NCBI GenBank assembly: GCA_019118925.1
Contig: DWYC01000061.1
Span: forward strand, 1 to 48,978
DNA length: 48,978 bases
Reading direction: 5' to 3'
DNA from: Candidatus Flavonifractor intestinipullorum
GTDB lineage: Bacteria; Bacillota; Clostridia; Oscillospirales; Oscillospiraceae
Within the stretch, counting starts at the first letter, position 1, and the number at the start of each line of letters is the position of its first letter. This document shows, piece after piece, positions 41,165 to 48,978 of this stretch. Under the pieces are notes generated by a model, which saw nothing but the letters and a program-made list of their open reading frames with translations, was not told where the DNA came from and did no database searches. Both the position numbers and the translations under genes were made by a program.

Positions 41165-42763
41165 ATGATCACCGTTTCTGACCTGACTCTCCAGTACAGC
41201 GGGCAGGCCCTGTTCAGCCATGTGGACCTCCAGTTCACCAAGGGCAACTGCTACGGCATTATCGGCGCCAACGGCGCCGGCAAATCCACCTTTTTGAAAA
41301 TTCTCTCCGGGGAACTGGAGCCCACCAAGGGAGAGGTCTCCATTCTGCCCAACACCCGCATGTCGGTGCTCAAGCAGAACCAGAACGCCTATGACGCCTA
41401 CAACGTGATGGACACCGTCATTATGGGCAACCAGCGCCTCTACGATATCGGCAAGGAGAAAGAGGCCCTCTACGCCAAGGAGGAGATGACCGAGGAGGAC
41501 GGCATCCGGGCCTGCGAGCTGGAGGAGGAGTACAGCGAGCTGGGCGGCTGGGAGGCCGAGAGCGACGCCTCCCGGATTCTCCAGGGCCTGGGCCTGGGCA
41601 CCGAGCTGCACTACAACAGCATGGCCACCCTGGACGCCCGGCTGAAGGTGAAGGTCCTCCTGGCCCAGGCGCTCTTCGGAAATCCGGACATCCTGCTCCT
41701 GGACGAGCCCACCAACAACCTGGACATCAACGCCGTCAACTGGCTGGAGGACTTCCTGCTGGAGTTCGAGGGCACCGTCATCGTGGTCAGCCACGACCGG
41801 CACTTCCTTAATACCATCTGCACCCACATCGTGGACATCGATTACAACAAGATTAAGATGTACGTGGGCAACTACGACTTCTGGTACGAGTCCTCCCAGC
41901 TGGTACAGACCCTCATCAAGAACCAGAACAAGCGCAACGAGGAGAAGATCAAGGAGCTTCAGGACTTCATCGCCCGCTTCTCGGCCAACAAGTCCAAGAG
42001 CAAGCAGGCCACCGCCCGGCGCAAGCTCCTGGACAAGCTCACCGTGGAGGAGATGCCCGCCTCCTCCCGCCGCTACCCCTGGGTGGCCTTCTCTCCCGAG
42101 CGGGAGGTGGGCAAGGACATTCTCTTCGTCACCGACGTGAGCAAGACCATCGACGGCGTGAAGGTGCTGGACAAAGTGTCCTTCGCCGTGGGCCACGGGG
42201 ATAAGATCGCCTTCGTGGGCGAGAACGAGAACGCCCATACCGCCCTCTTCCAGATCCTCACCGGCGAGATGGAGCCCGACGAGGGCACCGTCAAGTGGGG
42301 CCAGACGGCCACCTTCTCCTATTTCCCCAAGGACAACACCGCCTTCTTCGAGAACCACGACGAGAATCTGGTGGAGTGGCTGCGGGAGTTCTCCCCCGAC
42401 CCCCACGAGAGCTACCTGCGGGGCTTTTTGGGCCGGATGCTCTTCTCGGGGGACGATGTGTACAAGAGTGTGAAAGTCCTCTCCGGCGGCGAGAAGGTGC
42501 GGTGCATGCTCTCCCGGATGATGCTCTCCGGGGCCAACGTCCTCCTGCTGGACCAGCCCACCAACCACCTGGACCTGGAGTCCATCACCGCCGTGAACAA
42601 CGGCCTGAGCGCCGTCAAGTGCAATGTGCTCTTCTCCTCCCATGACCACCAGATGGTTCAGACGGTGGCCAACCGCATCTTCGACTTCACCCCCGAGGGG
42701 AAGCTCATCGACCGCCGGATGACCTACGACGAGTACCTGGAGAGCCTTGCCGCCGGGAAATAA
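41165..42763 (+). CDS. ABC-F family ATPase (YkpA/YbiT-like)
   Basis: 532 residues with two nucleotide-binding domains and no membrane part, the ABC-F layout; such proteins act on the ribosome. Domain 1 has a normal Walker A GANGAGKST (34-42) and Walker B DILLLDEPTNNLD, but its signature reads TLDARLKVKVLL instead of LSGGQ. The linker (about 245-300) is charged. Domain 2 has a broken Walker A, VGENENAHTALFQIL, without the Lys, yet an intact signature VLSGGEKVRCML and Walker B VLLLDQPTNHLD (Gln in place of the catalytic Glu). I recall similar degeneracy in the YkpA branch, so it is likely a family trait rather than damage. AAAAGGAG lies six bases before the ATG. Confidence 0.9.
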   Translation: MITVSDLTLQYSGQALFSHVDLQFTKGNCYGIIGANGAGKSTFLKILSGELEPTKGEVSILPNTRMSVLKQNQNAYDAYNVMDTVIMGNQRLYDIGKEKEALYAKEEMTEEDGIRACELEEEYSELGGWEAESDASRILQGLGLGTELHYNSMATLDARLKVKVLLAQALFGNPDILLLDEPTNNLDINAVNWLEDFLLEFEGTVIVVSHDRHFLNTICTHIVDIDYNKIKMYVGNYDFWYESSQLVQTLIKNQNKRNEEKIKELQDFIARFSANKSKSKQATARRKLLDKLTVEEMPASSRRYPWVAFSPEREVGKDILFVTDVSKTIDGVKVLDKVSFAVGHGDKIAFVGENENAHTALFQILTGEMEPDEGTVKWGQTATFSYFPKDNTAFFENHDENLVEWLREFSPDPHESYLRGFLGRMLFSGDDVYKSVKVLSGGEKVRCMLSRMMLSGANVLLLDQPTNHLDLESITAVNNGLSAVKCNVLFSSHDHQMVQTVANRIFDFTPEGKLIDRRMTYDEYLESLAAGK

Positions 42764-42867
42764 GAAAACGGTCTGTATTTTTCGTACAATAAAATACGAA
42801 TTGGACTGAGAAAAGAGCGCTATAGAAGGAAATTTCCCGCAAATCCCGTGCCTTTTCTCCCGGCTTG

Positions 42868-42876
42868 TGCTATACT
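42868..42876 (+). promoter_or_regulatory. Extended -10 promoter before the membrane protein/metG pair
   Basis: TGCTATACT (42868-42876) is an extended -10; no clear -35. metG overlaps the first gene and has no other visible promoter. Confidence 0.45.
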
Positions 42877-42941
42877 GATATTCTCCGAGGGGACGCGGCA
42901 GGCGTCCCCCCATCATCCCAAAACCGAAAGGATGCGCTGCC

Positions 42942-43853
42942 ATGCGTAAATCTGTCGTCTGTCCCATCCTGGCCGTGGCGCTGGGGGCGGCGGGCTTCGC
43001 CCTGCGGAAGTGGGAGCTCTCCACCGCCTTCGAGCCGGAGACCGGCCTGGTCACCCCTGGAATGCCCTCAACCATCGCCCTCATTGCGGTGTCGGCGGCG
43101 GCAGTGCTCCTGTTTTTACTCTGTGCCATGGGAAAACACGCCGACTTTACGGGGGAGTTTCACCAGGCCTTTGCCGCCAAGGGGAATACCTTTTTCTTCA
43201 GCGCCGCGGTGCTGGGGGCGTTCCTGGCCTTCGGCGGTGCGGCGCTGGAGCTCGCCTCGGTGGCCGGGAGCTACCGGGAGGCCCGGGCCATGGCCCTGCA
43301 GGGGATGGGGGGCAACCCGTTTCTGGCGATTCTGTTGCCCGTGGTGCTGGCGGGATTTTCCGCGGCGGCTGGGGCGAGCGTACTGATGCTGGCCCGCAAG
43401 TGTTACCGGGGGGAGACGGTGGAGCGCATGAGCGGCGGGGTGCTGCTGCCGGCCTACGCCCTGTGCCTGTGGCTCATCGTGGCCTACCAGGCCCGGGCCT
43501 CCGACCCGGTGATCCAGGATTATATTTACGAGCTGCTGGCCATTATCTGCGCCCTGCTGGCGGCCTACTATCTGGCCGGTTTCGCCTTCCAGCGGCCCCG
43601 GCCGGGTAAGACGGTCTTTTTCGCGCTGAGCGGCGTGTATTTCTCCCTGGTGACCCTGGCCGACCGCCACGATCCGGCCACGCTGCTGCTGTACGGTTTT
43701 TGTGTGTGTTACCTGCTGGCGTTTGTCACAGCGCTCCTCGCCCAGGACGGGCGGCCCCGTCCCGTTCAGGAGCCGGAGGGACCCCGAATGCCCGGCGAAG
43801 CGGACCAGGACAACGAGATAAAACTGGAGGGATTTCCCAATGAGTCAGAATAA
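42942..43853 (+). CDS. Multi-pass membrane protein of unknown function
   Basis: 303 residues with about seven hydrophobic helices (e.g. SVVCPILAVALGAAGFAL; TIALIAVSAAAVLLFLLCAM; LLAIICALLAAYYLAGFAF) and a Pro/Glu-rich, charged C-terminal tail (about 265-303). The ATG follows GAAAGGATG-type sequence about eight bases upstream. The last 14 bases overlap the start of metG, so the two are translated together. I do not recognise the family; a role linked to methionyl-tRNA synthetase is not implied, since such overlaps are common. Confidence 0.8.
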   Translation: MRKSVVCPILAVALGAAGFALRKWELSTAFEPETGLVTPGMPSTIALIAVSAAAVLLFLLCAMGKHADFTGEFHQAFAAKGNTFFFSAAVLGAFLAFGGAALELASVAGSYREARAMALQGMGGNPFLAILLPVVLAGFSAAAGASVLMLARKCYRGETVERMSGGVLLPAYALCLWLIVAYQARASDPVIQDYIYELLAIICALLAAYYLAGFAFQRPRPGKTVFFALSGVYFSLVTLADRHDPATLLLYGFCVCYLLAFVTALLAQDGRPRPVQEPEGPRMPGEADQDNEIKLEGFPNESE

Positions 43854-45819
43854 ATACTATATCACCACCCCCATCTACTACCCCTCGGACAAGCTCCACA
43901 TCGGCCACACCTACTGCACCGTGGCCACCGACGCGCTGGCCCGGTATAAGCGTTTGCAGGGGTACGACGTGATGTTCCTCACCGGCACCGATGAGCACGG
44001 CCAGAAGATCGAGGACAAGGCCCGGGAGGCCGGCGTCACCCCCAAGGAGTTTGTGGACAACATCGTGGAGGGCCCCCGGGGGGTCAAGGACCTGTGGAAG
44101 CTGATGAATATCTCCAACGACCGTTTCATCCGCACCACCGACGACTACCATGTGGCCGCCGTACAGCGCATTTTCAAGAAGCTCTATGAGAACGGCGACA
44201 TCTACAAGGGCACCTACAAGGGCAAGTACTGCAAGCCCTGCGAGTCCTTCTGGACCGAAAGCCAGCTGGTGGACGGCAAGTGCCCAGACTGCGGCCGGGA
44301 GGTGCAGGACGCCGAGGAGGAGGCCTACTTCTTCCGCCTGAGCAAGTACGCCGGCAAGATTCTGGACCTGCTGGAGAACACCGACTTCCTGGAGCCCCGC
44401 AGCCGGGTCCACGAGATGGTCAACAACTTCATTAAGCCCGGTCTGGAGGACCTGTGCGTCTCCCGGACCAGCTTTACCTGGGGCGTGCCGGTGGACTTCG
44501 ACCCGGGCCACGTGGTCTATGTGTGGGTGGACGCCCTGTCCAACTACATCACCGCCCTGGGCTACGACAACGACCGCTACCAGGACTACGACAAATTCTG
44601 GCCCGCCGACGTGCACATTGTGGGCAAGGAGATCGTCCGTTTCCACTCCATCATCTGGCCCGCCATCCTCATGAGCCTGGGCCTGCCCCTGCCCAAGAAG
44701 GTCTTTGGTCACGGCTGGCTGCTGCTGGACGGCGGCAAAATGTCCAAGAGCAAGGGCAACGTGGTGGACCCCTACATTCTGGCCGAGCAGTTCGGGGTGG
44801 ACGCCCTGCGCTTTTTCCTGATGCGGACCTTCCCCTTCGGCAGCGACGGCAACTTCTCCAACGAGCTGCTCATCGACACCATCAACCGGGACCTGGCCAA
44901 CGACCTGGGCAATCTCCTCAGCCGCACCACCGCCATGGTGCAGAAGTATTTCGGCGGCGCTCTGCCCCAGGGGTGCAAGACCTGGGATGCCCCCGAGAGC
45001 TTTGACGCCGAGCTGCTCGGTATGGCCTCGGGCCTGCGGGAGAAGTATCAGGACGCCATGGACGCCTTCGCCCCCCACAAGGCCCTGGAGGAGGTTTTCC
45101 GGGTCATCCAGCGGGCCAACAAGTATATTGACGAGACAGCCCCCTGGGCCCTGGCCAAGGATATGGACGCAAACGGCGCGCGCCTGGCCCATGTTCTCTA
45201 CAACCTGCTGGAGACCACCCGCATCTGCGGCGTGCTGCTCACGCCCTTCATGCCCGGCAGCATGGACAAGCTTTTCGCCCAGATCGGCGCCCCCGAGCAG
45301 GCCCGGACCTGGGAGAGCGCCGCGGCGTGGGGGGGCCTGCCGGAGACGGCCGCCGTCACCAAGGGGGAGAATCTCTTCCCCCGGGTGGACGTGGAAAAGG
45401 CCCTCCAGGAGCTGGAGCAGGCCGCCGAGGCGGCCAGGAAGGCTGGCCTCCCCGCGCTGGAGACCGAACCCCTGCTGGAGGAGAAGGTGGACTTCGACAC
45501 CTTCTGCAAGAGCGATCTGCGCGTGGTGAAGGTGAAGGACTGCCAGGCGGTGAAGAAGAGCAATAAGCTCCTGAAATTCACCCTGGACGACGGCACCGGC
45601 ACCGACCGGCAGATTCTCTCGGGCATCGCCATGTACTACAAGCCCGAGGAGCTGGTGGGCAAGACCCTGGCGGCCATTGTGAACCTGCCCGCCCGGAAGA
45701 TGATGGGCCAGGAGAGCCAGGGGATGCTCCTCTCCGCCGTCCACACCGAGAAGGGCGAGGAGCGGCTCAACCTCATCATGCTGGACGACAAGATTCCCGC
45801 CGGCGCCAAGCTGTGCTGA
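43840..45819 (+). CDS. metG: Methionyl-tRNA synthetase
   Basis: 659 residues. Class I synthetase joining methionine to tRNA-Met with ATP. HIGH is at 20-23 (KLHIGHTYCTVATD), the zinc knuckle CKPCESFW plus CPDCGRE lies near 128-150, and KMSKS is at 300-304 (GGKMSKSKGNVVD). A C-terminal EMAP/Trbp111-type tRNA-binding domain (about 555-655, DLRVVKVKDCQAVKKSNKL) is fused on, as in Bacillus-type enzymes. GGAGGG precedes ATG 43840, which lies inside the end of the upstream membrane protein gene. No T-box is seen. Confidence 0.97.
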   Translation: MSQNKYYITTPIYYPSDKLHIGHTYCTVATDALARYKRLQGYDVMFLTGTDEHGQKIEDKAREAGVTPKEFVDNIVEGPRGVKDLWKLMNISNDRFIRTTDDYHVAAVQRIFKKLYENGDIYKGTYKGKYCKPCESFWTESQLVDGKCPDCGREVQDAEEEAYFFRLSKYAGKILDLLENTDFLEPRSRVHEMVNNFIKPGLEDLCVSRTSFTWGVPVDFDPGHVVYVWVDALSNYITALGYDNDRYQDYDKFWPADVHIVGKEIVRFHSIIWPAILMSLGLPLPKKVFGHGWLLLDGGKMSKSKGNVVDPYILAEQFGVDALRFFLMRTFPFGSDGNFSNELLIDTINRDLANDLGNLLSRTTAMVQKYFGGALPQGCKTWDAPESFDAELLGMASGLREKYQDAMDAFAPHKALEEVFRVIQRANKYIDETAPWALAKDMDANGARLAHVLYNLLETTRICGVLLTPFMPGSMDKLFAQIGAPEQARTWESAAAWGGLPETAAVTKGENLFPRVDVEKALQELEQAAEAARKAGLPALETEPLLEEKVDFDTFCKSDLRVVKVKDCQAVKKSNKLLKFTLDDGTGTDRQILSGIAMYYKPEELVGKTLAAIVNLPARKMMGQESQGMLLSAVHTEKGEERLNLIMLDDKIPAGAKLC

Positions 45820-45843
45820 GCAGACGGCGCGGAGGAAGCAAAA

Positions 45844-45881
45844 ACCCGCCCGCCCCGGTTTCCGGGGCGGGCGGGTCGTTT
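45844..45881. terminator. Bidirectional terminator between metG and coaBC
   Basis: Perfect 15-bp stem (45844-45858 with 45862-45876), loop TTT. CGTTTTC follows on the plus strand and TTTTTGC on the minus strand. Confidence 0.88.
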
Positions 45882-45895
45882 TCTGTCCGATGTAT

Positions 45896-47092
45896 TCAGC
45901 GCAGGCGCAGAATTTCGTCCAACAGGGCGTGGGCGACCTGGTCCTTGGACATGAGGGGAAGATCTTTTTCCGCCTGGGCGGTGATGAGGGTGACGTGATT
46001 GGTGGCCGTCCCGAAGCCGGCCCCCGCCTCCCGCAGGCTGTTGGCGGCGATCAGATCCAGGTTCTTTTTCAGCAGCTTTTTCCGGGAGTTGGCCAGCACG
46101 TCCCGGGTCTCCATGGAGAAGCCGCACAAGAACTGCCCCTGGGGCTTGTGGGCCCCCAGCCAGGCCAAAATGTCGTCGGTGCGCTCCAGCGTGAGGGCCA
46201 GGTCGCTGCCGTCCTCCGACTTTTTGATCTTCTCCCCGGCCACGGCGGCGGGGCGGTAGTCGGCCACGGCGGCGGCCTTGACGATGATATCCTGCCGCTG
46301 GCTGCGGCGGGTGACGGCCTCGAACATCTCCCGGGCGGAGACGACCTCCACCACCTCCATATAGGCCGGACGCTTGAGGGCGGTGGGGCCGGTGACCAGG
46401 GTGACTTCCGCCCCCCGGGCGGCGGCGGCCCGGGCGATGGCGTACCCCATCTTCCCCGTGGAGTGGTTGGTCAGGTAGCGCACCGGGTCCAGAGCCTCCT
46501 GGGTGGGGCCGGCGGTGACCAGCAGGCGCAGTCCGGCCATATCTTTGGTGTGACTCAGGGCGTGAAGGACGCACTCCAACAGGTCCTCGGGCTCGGGCAG
46601 CTTGCCGGGGCCCACCGCGCCGCAGGCCAGGCGGCCGCTGGCGGGCGCGATGATCTCCCACCCGTACCGGCGCAGAGCGGCCAGGTTGTCCTGCGTCACC
46701 GGGTTTTCGTACATGCGGGTGTTCATGGCCGGGGCGGCCATTTTGGGGCAGTCGCAGGCCAGGACGGTGGTGGTGAGCATGTCGTCGGCGATGCCGTGGG
46801 CCAGCTTGGCCAGCACGTTGGCGGTGGCCGGGGCGATGAGCACCAGGTCGGCCCGGTCGGCCAGGGCCACGTGCTCCACCTGGAAGGGGTGGTTGCGGTC
46901 GAAGGTGTCCACCGCCACCCGGTTGCCGGTGAGCTGCTCGAAGGTAACGGGGGTGAGGAACTCGGTGGCGTTGCGGGTCATGACCACCTGCACGTCGCAG
47001 TGCTGCTTGACTAGGGCAGAGGCCAGGGCGGCGGCCTTGTAACAGGCGATGCCGCCGGTGACGCCCAGGAGCACCGTTTTTCCACTCAGCAT
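45896..47092 (-). CDS. coaBC: Bifunctional phosphopantothenoylcysteine decarboxylase / phosphopantothenate-cysteine ligase
   Basis: 398 residues, the Dfp length. The N-terminal half is the FMN-dependent decarboxylase (CoaC): VLLGVTGGIACYKAAAL, the active-site His in HPFQVEHVALADRAD, and APAMNTRMYENPV. The C-terminal half is the ligase (CoaB): LLVTAGPTQEALDPVRYLTNHSTGKMG and KAAAVADYRPA. It turns 4'-phosphopantothenate into 4'-phosphopantetheine in CoA synthesis. Start: ATG 47092, with AAGGAG about ten bases upstream; the longer frame runs over the promoter. It is divergent from panT-coaX, which supply its substrate. Confidence 0.96.
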   Translation of the reverse strand: MLSGKTVLLGVTGGIACYKAAALASALVKQHCDVQVVMTRNATEFLTPVTFEQLTGNRVAVDTFDRNHPFQVEHVALADRADLVLIAPATANVLAKLAHGIADDMLTTTVLACDCPKMAAPAMNTRMYENPVTQDNLAALRRYGWEIIAPASGRLACGAVGPGKLPEPEDLLECVLHALSHTKDMAGLRLLVTAGPTQEALDPVRYLTNHSTGKMGYAIARAAAARGAEVTLVTGPTALKRPAYMEVVEVVSAREMFEAVTRRSQRQDIIVKAAAVADYRPAAVAGEKIKKSEDGSDLALTLERTDDILAWLGAHKPQGQFLCGFSMETRDVLANSRKKLLKKNLDLIAANSLREAGAGFGTATNHVTLITAQAEKDLPLMSKDQVAHALLDEILRLR

Positions 47093-47141
47093 TGGGATCG
47101 CTCTCCTTACGCCCGCCGGGAGGGGCGGGAAACTTTGATTC

Positions 47142-47170
47142 AGTATACCAAATTCAGCTCCGGCTGTAAA
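47142..47170 (-). promoter_or_regulatory. Promoter of coaBC
   Basis: Minus-strand TTTACA (47170-47165), 17 bases, TATACT (47147-47142). Confidence 0.75.
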
Positions 47171-47194
47171 CGGCGGGATTTTTGCCGGGGACCC

Positions 47195-47223
47195 TTGCAA
47201 TTTGCCGGGGCGTTGACTATAAT
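47195..47223 (+). promoter_or_regulatory. Promoter of panT-coaX
   Basis: TTGCAA (47195-47200), 17 bases, TATAAT (47218-47223). Transcription from about 47230 would begin right at the three-way-junction leader. Confidence 0.75.
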
Positions 47224-47231
47224 AAGAACCA

Positions 47232-47293
47232 CGCCAATGGGCCTCAGCCCGCCGCTGTACCCCCTGTGGGACGGCAGGCGAACCCGAATCGGG
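47232..47293 (+). ncRNA. Structured leader of panT, riboswitch candidate of unknown class
   Basis: CGCC (47232-47235) pairs with GGCG (47277-47280) and encloses two arms: GGGC-CTCA-GCCC (47239-47250), and GCCG/CGGC (47251-47254, 47272-47275) carrying CCC/GGG (47260-47262, 47268-47270) across an internal loop. A further hairpin CCCG-AAT-CGGG follows (47283-47293). This gives a three-way junction at the very 5' end of a vitamin-transporter transcript. I could not match it to TPP, THF, cobalamin, preQ1 or another class from memory; the pan motif remains possible. Confidence 0.4.
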
Positions 47294-47356
47294 CCCGGCG
47301 GCTCCCAAAATTTGCGCTGTATCTCAACAGGAGAACGGCAGCAGGAGGTTTTTGAA

Positions 47357-48025
47357 TTGAATATGCGCACACAAGCCGCGGCCGGCCGGGCCGCCCGGAG
47401 CTCCGCCATCCACAACATGGTGCTCCTCTCCCTGCTCACGGCCATTGTGATTTTGATGGCCTGCACGCCCATCGGGCTGATCGATCTGCCCATGATTAAG
47501 GCGACGCTCCTCCATATCCCCGTCATCATCGGGGCGATTCTGCTGGGGCCCAAGCAGGGGGCCTTTTTGGGCGCGGTCTTTGGGCTCACCAGCGTGGTGA
47601 AGAACACCATGGTCCCCGGCCTTCTCTCCTTTGCCTTTTCCCCCCTGATCCCGGTGCCCGGGACGCAGAGCGGGAGCCTGTGGGCCCTGTTTATCTCGAT
47701 GGTGCCCCGGATGCTCATCGGGCCGGTGGCCTGGGCGGTGTACACGCTGCTGGCCAAGCTCCTGAGCCGTCGGGCCGGCGGGCGCATGATCGCCGCCGCC
47801 GCGGCCGCGGTGGTGGGCGCGCTGGTGGTCAATACGGGCCTGGTGATGGGCTCCATCGGCGTGCTGTTCCGGGACGCCTACGCCACGGCCAATGGAATCC
47901 CGGTGGACGGAGTCACCGCCGCCATTATGGGCGTGGTGGCCATCAACGGCGTGCCGGAGGCCATTGCCGCAGCGGTGCTGGTGCCCGCAGTGGTTCTGCC
48001 CCTCCAGCGGGCGCTGAAGCGGTAA
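47357..48025 (+). CDS. panT: ECF transporter S component, probably for pantothenate
   Basis: 222 residues with five to six membrane helices, ECF S-component type (LLSLLTAIVILMACTPIG; TLLHIPVIIGAILLGPKQGAFLG; FGLTSVVKNTM). S components bind a vitamin and dock to the shared EcfAA'T module, which is not in this window. Pantothenate is inferred from coaX 18 bases downstream and coaBC opposite. The start is taken as TTG 47357, eight bases from AGGAGG; the ATG two codons later (47363) would be 14 bases away. A structured leader precedes it. Confidence 0.85.
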   Translation: MNMRTQAAAGRAARSSAIHNMVLLSLLTAIVILMACTPIGLIDLPMIKATLLHIPVIIGAILLGPKQGAFLGAVFGLTSVVKNTMVPGLLSFAFSPLIPVPGTQSGSLWALFISMVPRMLIGPVAWAVYTLLAKLLSRRAGGRMIAAAAAAVVGALVVNTGLVMGSIGVLFRDAYATANGIPVDGVTAAIMGVVAINGVPEAIAAAVLVPAVVLPLQRALKR

Positions 48026-48043
48026 GAGAGGAGCGCTTGCAGG

Positions 48044-48814
48044 ATGATTTTAGCACTGGACGTCGGCAATACCAATACGGTGGTGGGGGGCTTTGCGGGG
48101 GAGCGCCTGTGCTTCAGCTTCCGGATGCAGAGCGACCGGAACAAGACGGCGGATGAGTATGTGTTCCTCCTCCGGGGCCTGCTGGCCGAGCAGGGGGTGG
48201 ACCTCTCCGCGGTGGAGGGGGGCATCATCTCCAGCGTGGTGCCCGAGCTGCGCTACGTTCTGGGCAAGGTCATGGAGCGCCTGACGGGCAAGGCCTTTCT
48301 GGTTGTGAGCAACCGTATGGACCTGGGGGATATGGAGATCAAGATGGATATCCCCTCCCAGGTAGGGGCCGACCTGCTGGTGGATGCGGCGGCGGCCCTG
48401 TCCCTCTACAAACCGCCGCTGGTCATCTTCGATATGGGCACGGCCACCACCATGTCGGTGCTGGACGCCCAGGGAAATTACATCGGCGGGGTCATCGTGC
48501 CCGGCTTGCGCCTCTCGATGGACGCGCTGTCCAGCCGGGCGGCCCAGCTTCCCTTTATCAATCTGGACGAGCCGCCCGAGCGCCTCATCGGCAAGAACAC
48601 CGTGGACTGCATGAAGGCGGGGGCCATCTATTCCAACGCCGCCATGCTGGACGGTCTGGTGGACCGGGTGGAGGAGGAGCTGGGCGAGCCGGTGACGGTG
48701 GTGGCCACCGGCGGGCTGATGGGCGTGGTGCTGCCTTTCTGTAAGCACACGGTCCACTATGATGAAAATCTGCTCCTCATCGGGCTGCTGAAACTCTACC
48801 AGCGCAACGCATAA
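48044..48814 (+). CDS. coaX: Type III pantothenate kinase
   Basis: 256 residues. It phosphorylates pantothenate, the first step of CoA synthesis, and the type III form is not feedback-inhibited by CoA. The acetate-kinase-like motifs are ALDVGNTNTVVG (Asp6), QVGADLLVDAAAA (108-110 GAD with catalytic Asp) and IFDMGTATTMSVL (Asp130). GAGGAG lies about ten bases before the ATG. It is the second gene after panT, ended by a hairpin. Confidence 0.96.
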   Translation: MILALDVGNTNTVVGGFAGERLCFSFRMQSDRNKTADEYVFLLRGLLAEQGVDLSAVEGGIISSVVPELRYVLGKVMERLTGKAFLVVSNRMDLGDMEIKMDIPSQVGADLLVDAAAALSLYKPPLVIFDMGTATTMSVLDAQGNYIGGVIVPGLRLSMDALSSRAAQLPFINLDEPPERLIGKNTVDCMKAGAIYSNAAMLDGLVDRVEEELGEPVTVVATGGLMGVVLPFCKHTVHYDENLLLIGLLKLYQRNA

Positions 48815-48817
48815 CCG

Positions 48818-48853
48818 AAAAACGAGGGCCGCTCCTTTTGGGAGCGGCCCTCG
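48818..48853. terminator. Terminator between coaX and the mreB-family gene
   Basis: 13-bp stem (48823-48835 with 48841-48853). On the minus strand it is followed by TTTTTCGG, a strong signal for the leftward gene; the plus strand has no T-run but the hairpin probably also ends coaX. Confidence 0.85.
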
Positions 48854-48866
48854 CGGCGTCTCAGGC

Positions 48867-48978
48867 TCAGTTCATCTGCTTGCGGCGGGAGAGGTTGATG
48901 GTGCCGTCCTGCATGTCGGCGATGGTCTCCAGGCTCTTGCCCGTGCCGTAGGCTACGCAGGAGATGGCGTCGTCGGCC
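48867..48978 (-). CDS. MreB/Mbl-family rod-shape protein, C-terminal end (5' part outside window)
   Basis: The last 36 codons before the TGA (48869-48867) read DDAISCVAYGTGKSLETIAD at the start and end in RRKQMN. The CVAxGTGKxLE pattern is the conserved C-terminal helix region of MreB-type actin homologues, which guide lateral wall synthesis along the membrane. The tail after it is longer than in E. coli MreB. With so little sequence, MreB and Mbl cannot be told apart. Confidence 0.75.
   Translation of the reverse strand, partial: ADDAISCVAYGTGKSLETIADMQDGTINLSRRKQMN

Noticed and set aside
40829-43129. Long open frame opposite the ABC-F gene
   Set aside because: Same reason: antisense to a well-supported gene, no start signals.

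Overview
The window comes from a GC-rich, spore-forming Firmicute, most likely an Oscillospiraceae gut anaerobe (Flavonifractor/Pseudoflavonifractor/Lawsonibacter-like). This is inferred from spoVAD/spoVAE, a ylbJ-like gene and DUF1540, a clostridial-order Rnf complex (C-D-G-E-A-B), a T-box leader, strong GGAGG ribosome binding sites and A/T-rich -35/-10 boxes in otherwise GC-rich DNA. No insertion sequence, prophage or CRISPR array was seen.

Layout. 1-4.2 kb: end-truncated family-2 glycosyltransferase, a coiled-coil protein, and tex. 4.3-6.2 kb: an unusual MerR-type HTH fused to an RDD membrane domain, read from a promoter with the 19-bp spacer typical of MerR targets, followed by a small zincin. 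6.4-9.4 kb: a flavin-fold/ferredoxin protein followed by an OpuC-like osmoprotectant ABC transporter. 9.6-17 kb: cell-surface and small genes (DUF4358/transglutaminase lipoprotein, tRNA-Thr, gamma carbonic anhydrase, DUF1540 protein, HPr, ECF-type sigma factor, DUF6056-like membrane protein, SLH/M15 peptidase). 17.3-30.2 kb: central metabolism, with serC-serA, malic enzyme, the rnf operon, and ilvBN plus ilvC behind an Ile-type T-box leader. 30.2-35.5 kb: a four-gene DNA phosphorothioation cassette (order dndC-dndD-dndE-dndA). 35.6-39.4 kb: spoVAD-spoVAE, a Cys4 mini-protein, ylbJ-like and rlmA-like genes. 39.5-48.98 kb: aspartase, an ABC-F ATPase, a membrane protein overlapping metG, coaBC divergent from panT-coaX, and the 3' end of an mreB-family gene.

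The genes form several working units. Rnf couples reduced ferredoxin to NAD+ with ion pumping, and malic enzyme and aspartase feed C4 acids and reducing power around it. ilvB/N/C and serA/C make branched-chain amino acids and serine. panT-coaX and coaBC flank one divergent promoter region and cover pantothenate uptake, phosphorylation and conversion to 4'-phosphopantetheine; panT carries a compact three-way-junction leader that I could not assign to a known riboswitch.

The most noteworthy items are: the dndCDEA cassette, with no dndB or restriction partner in view, placed directly beside a spoVA locus that lacks spoVAC; the membrane-anchored MerR-RDD protein with its own 19-bp-spacer promoter; and the unassigned structured leader of panT. 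All functional calls rest on motif recognition by eye; no database search was run.
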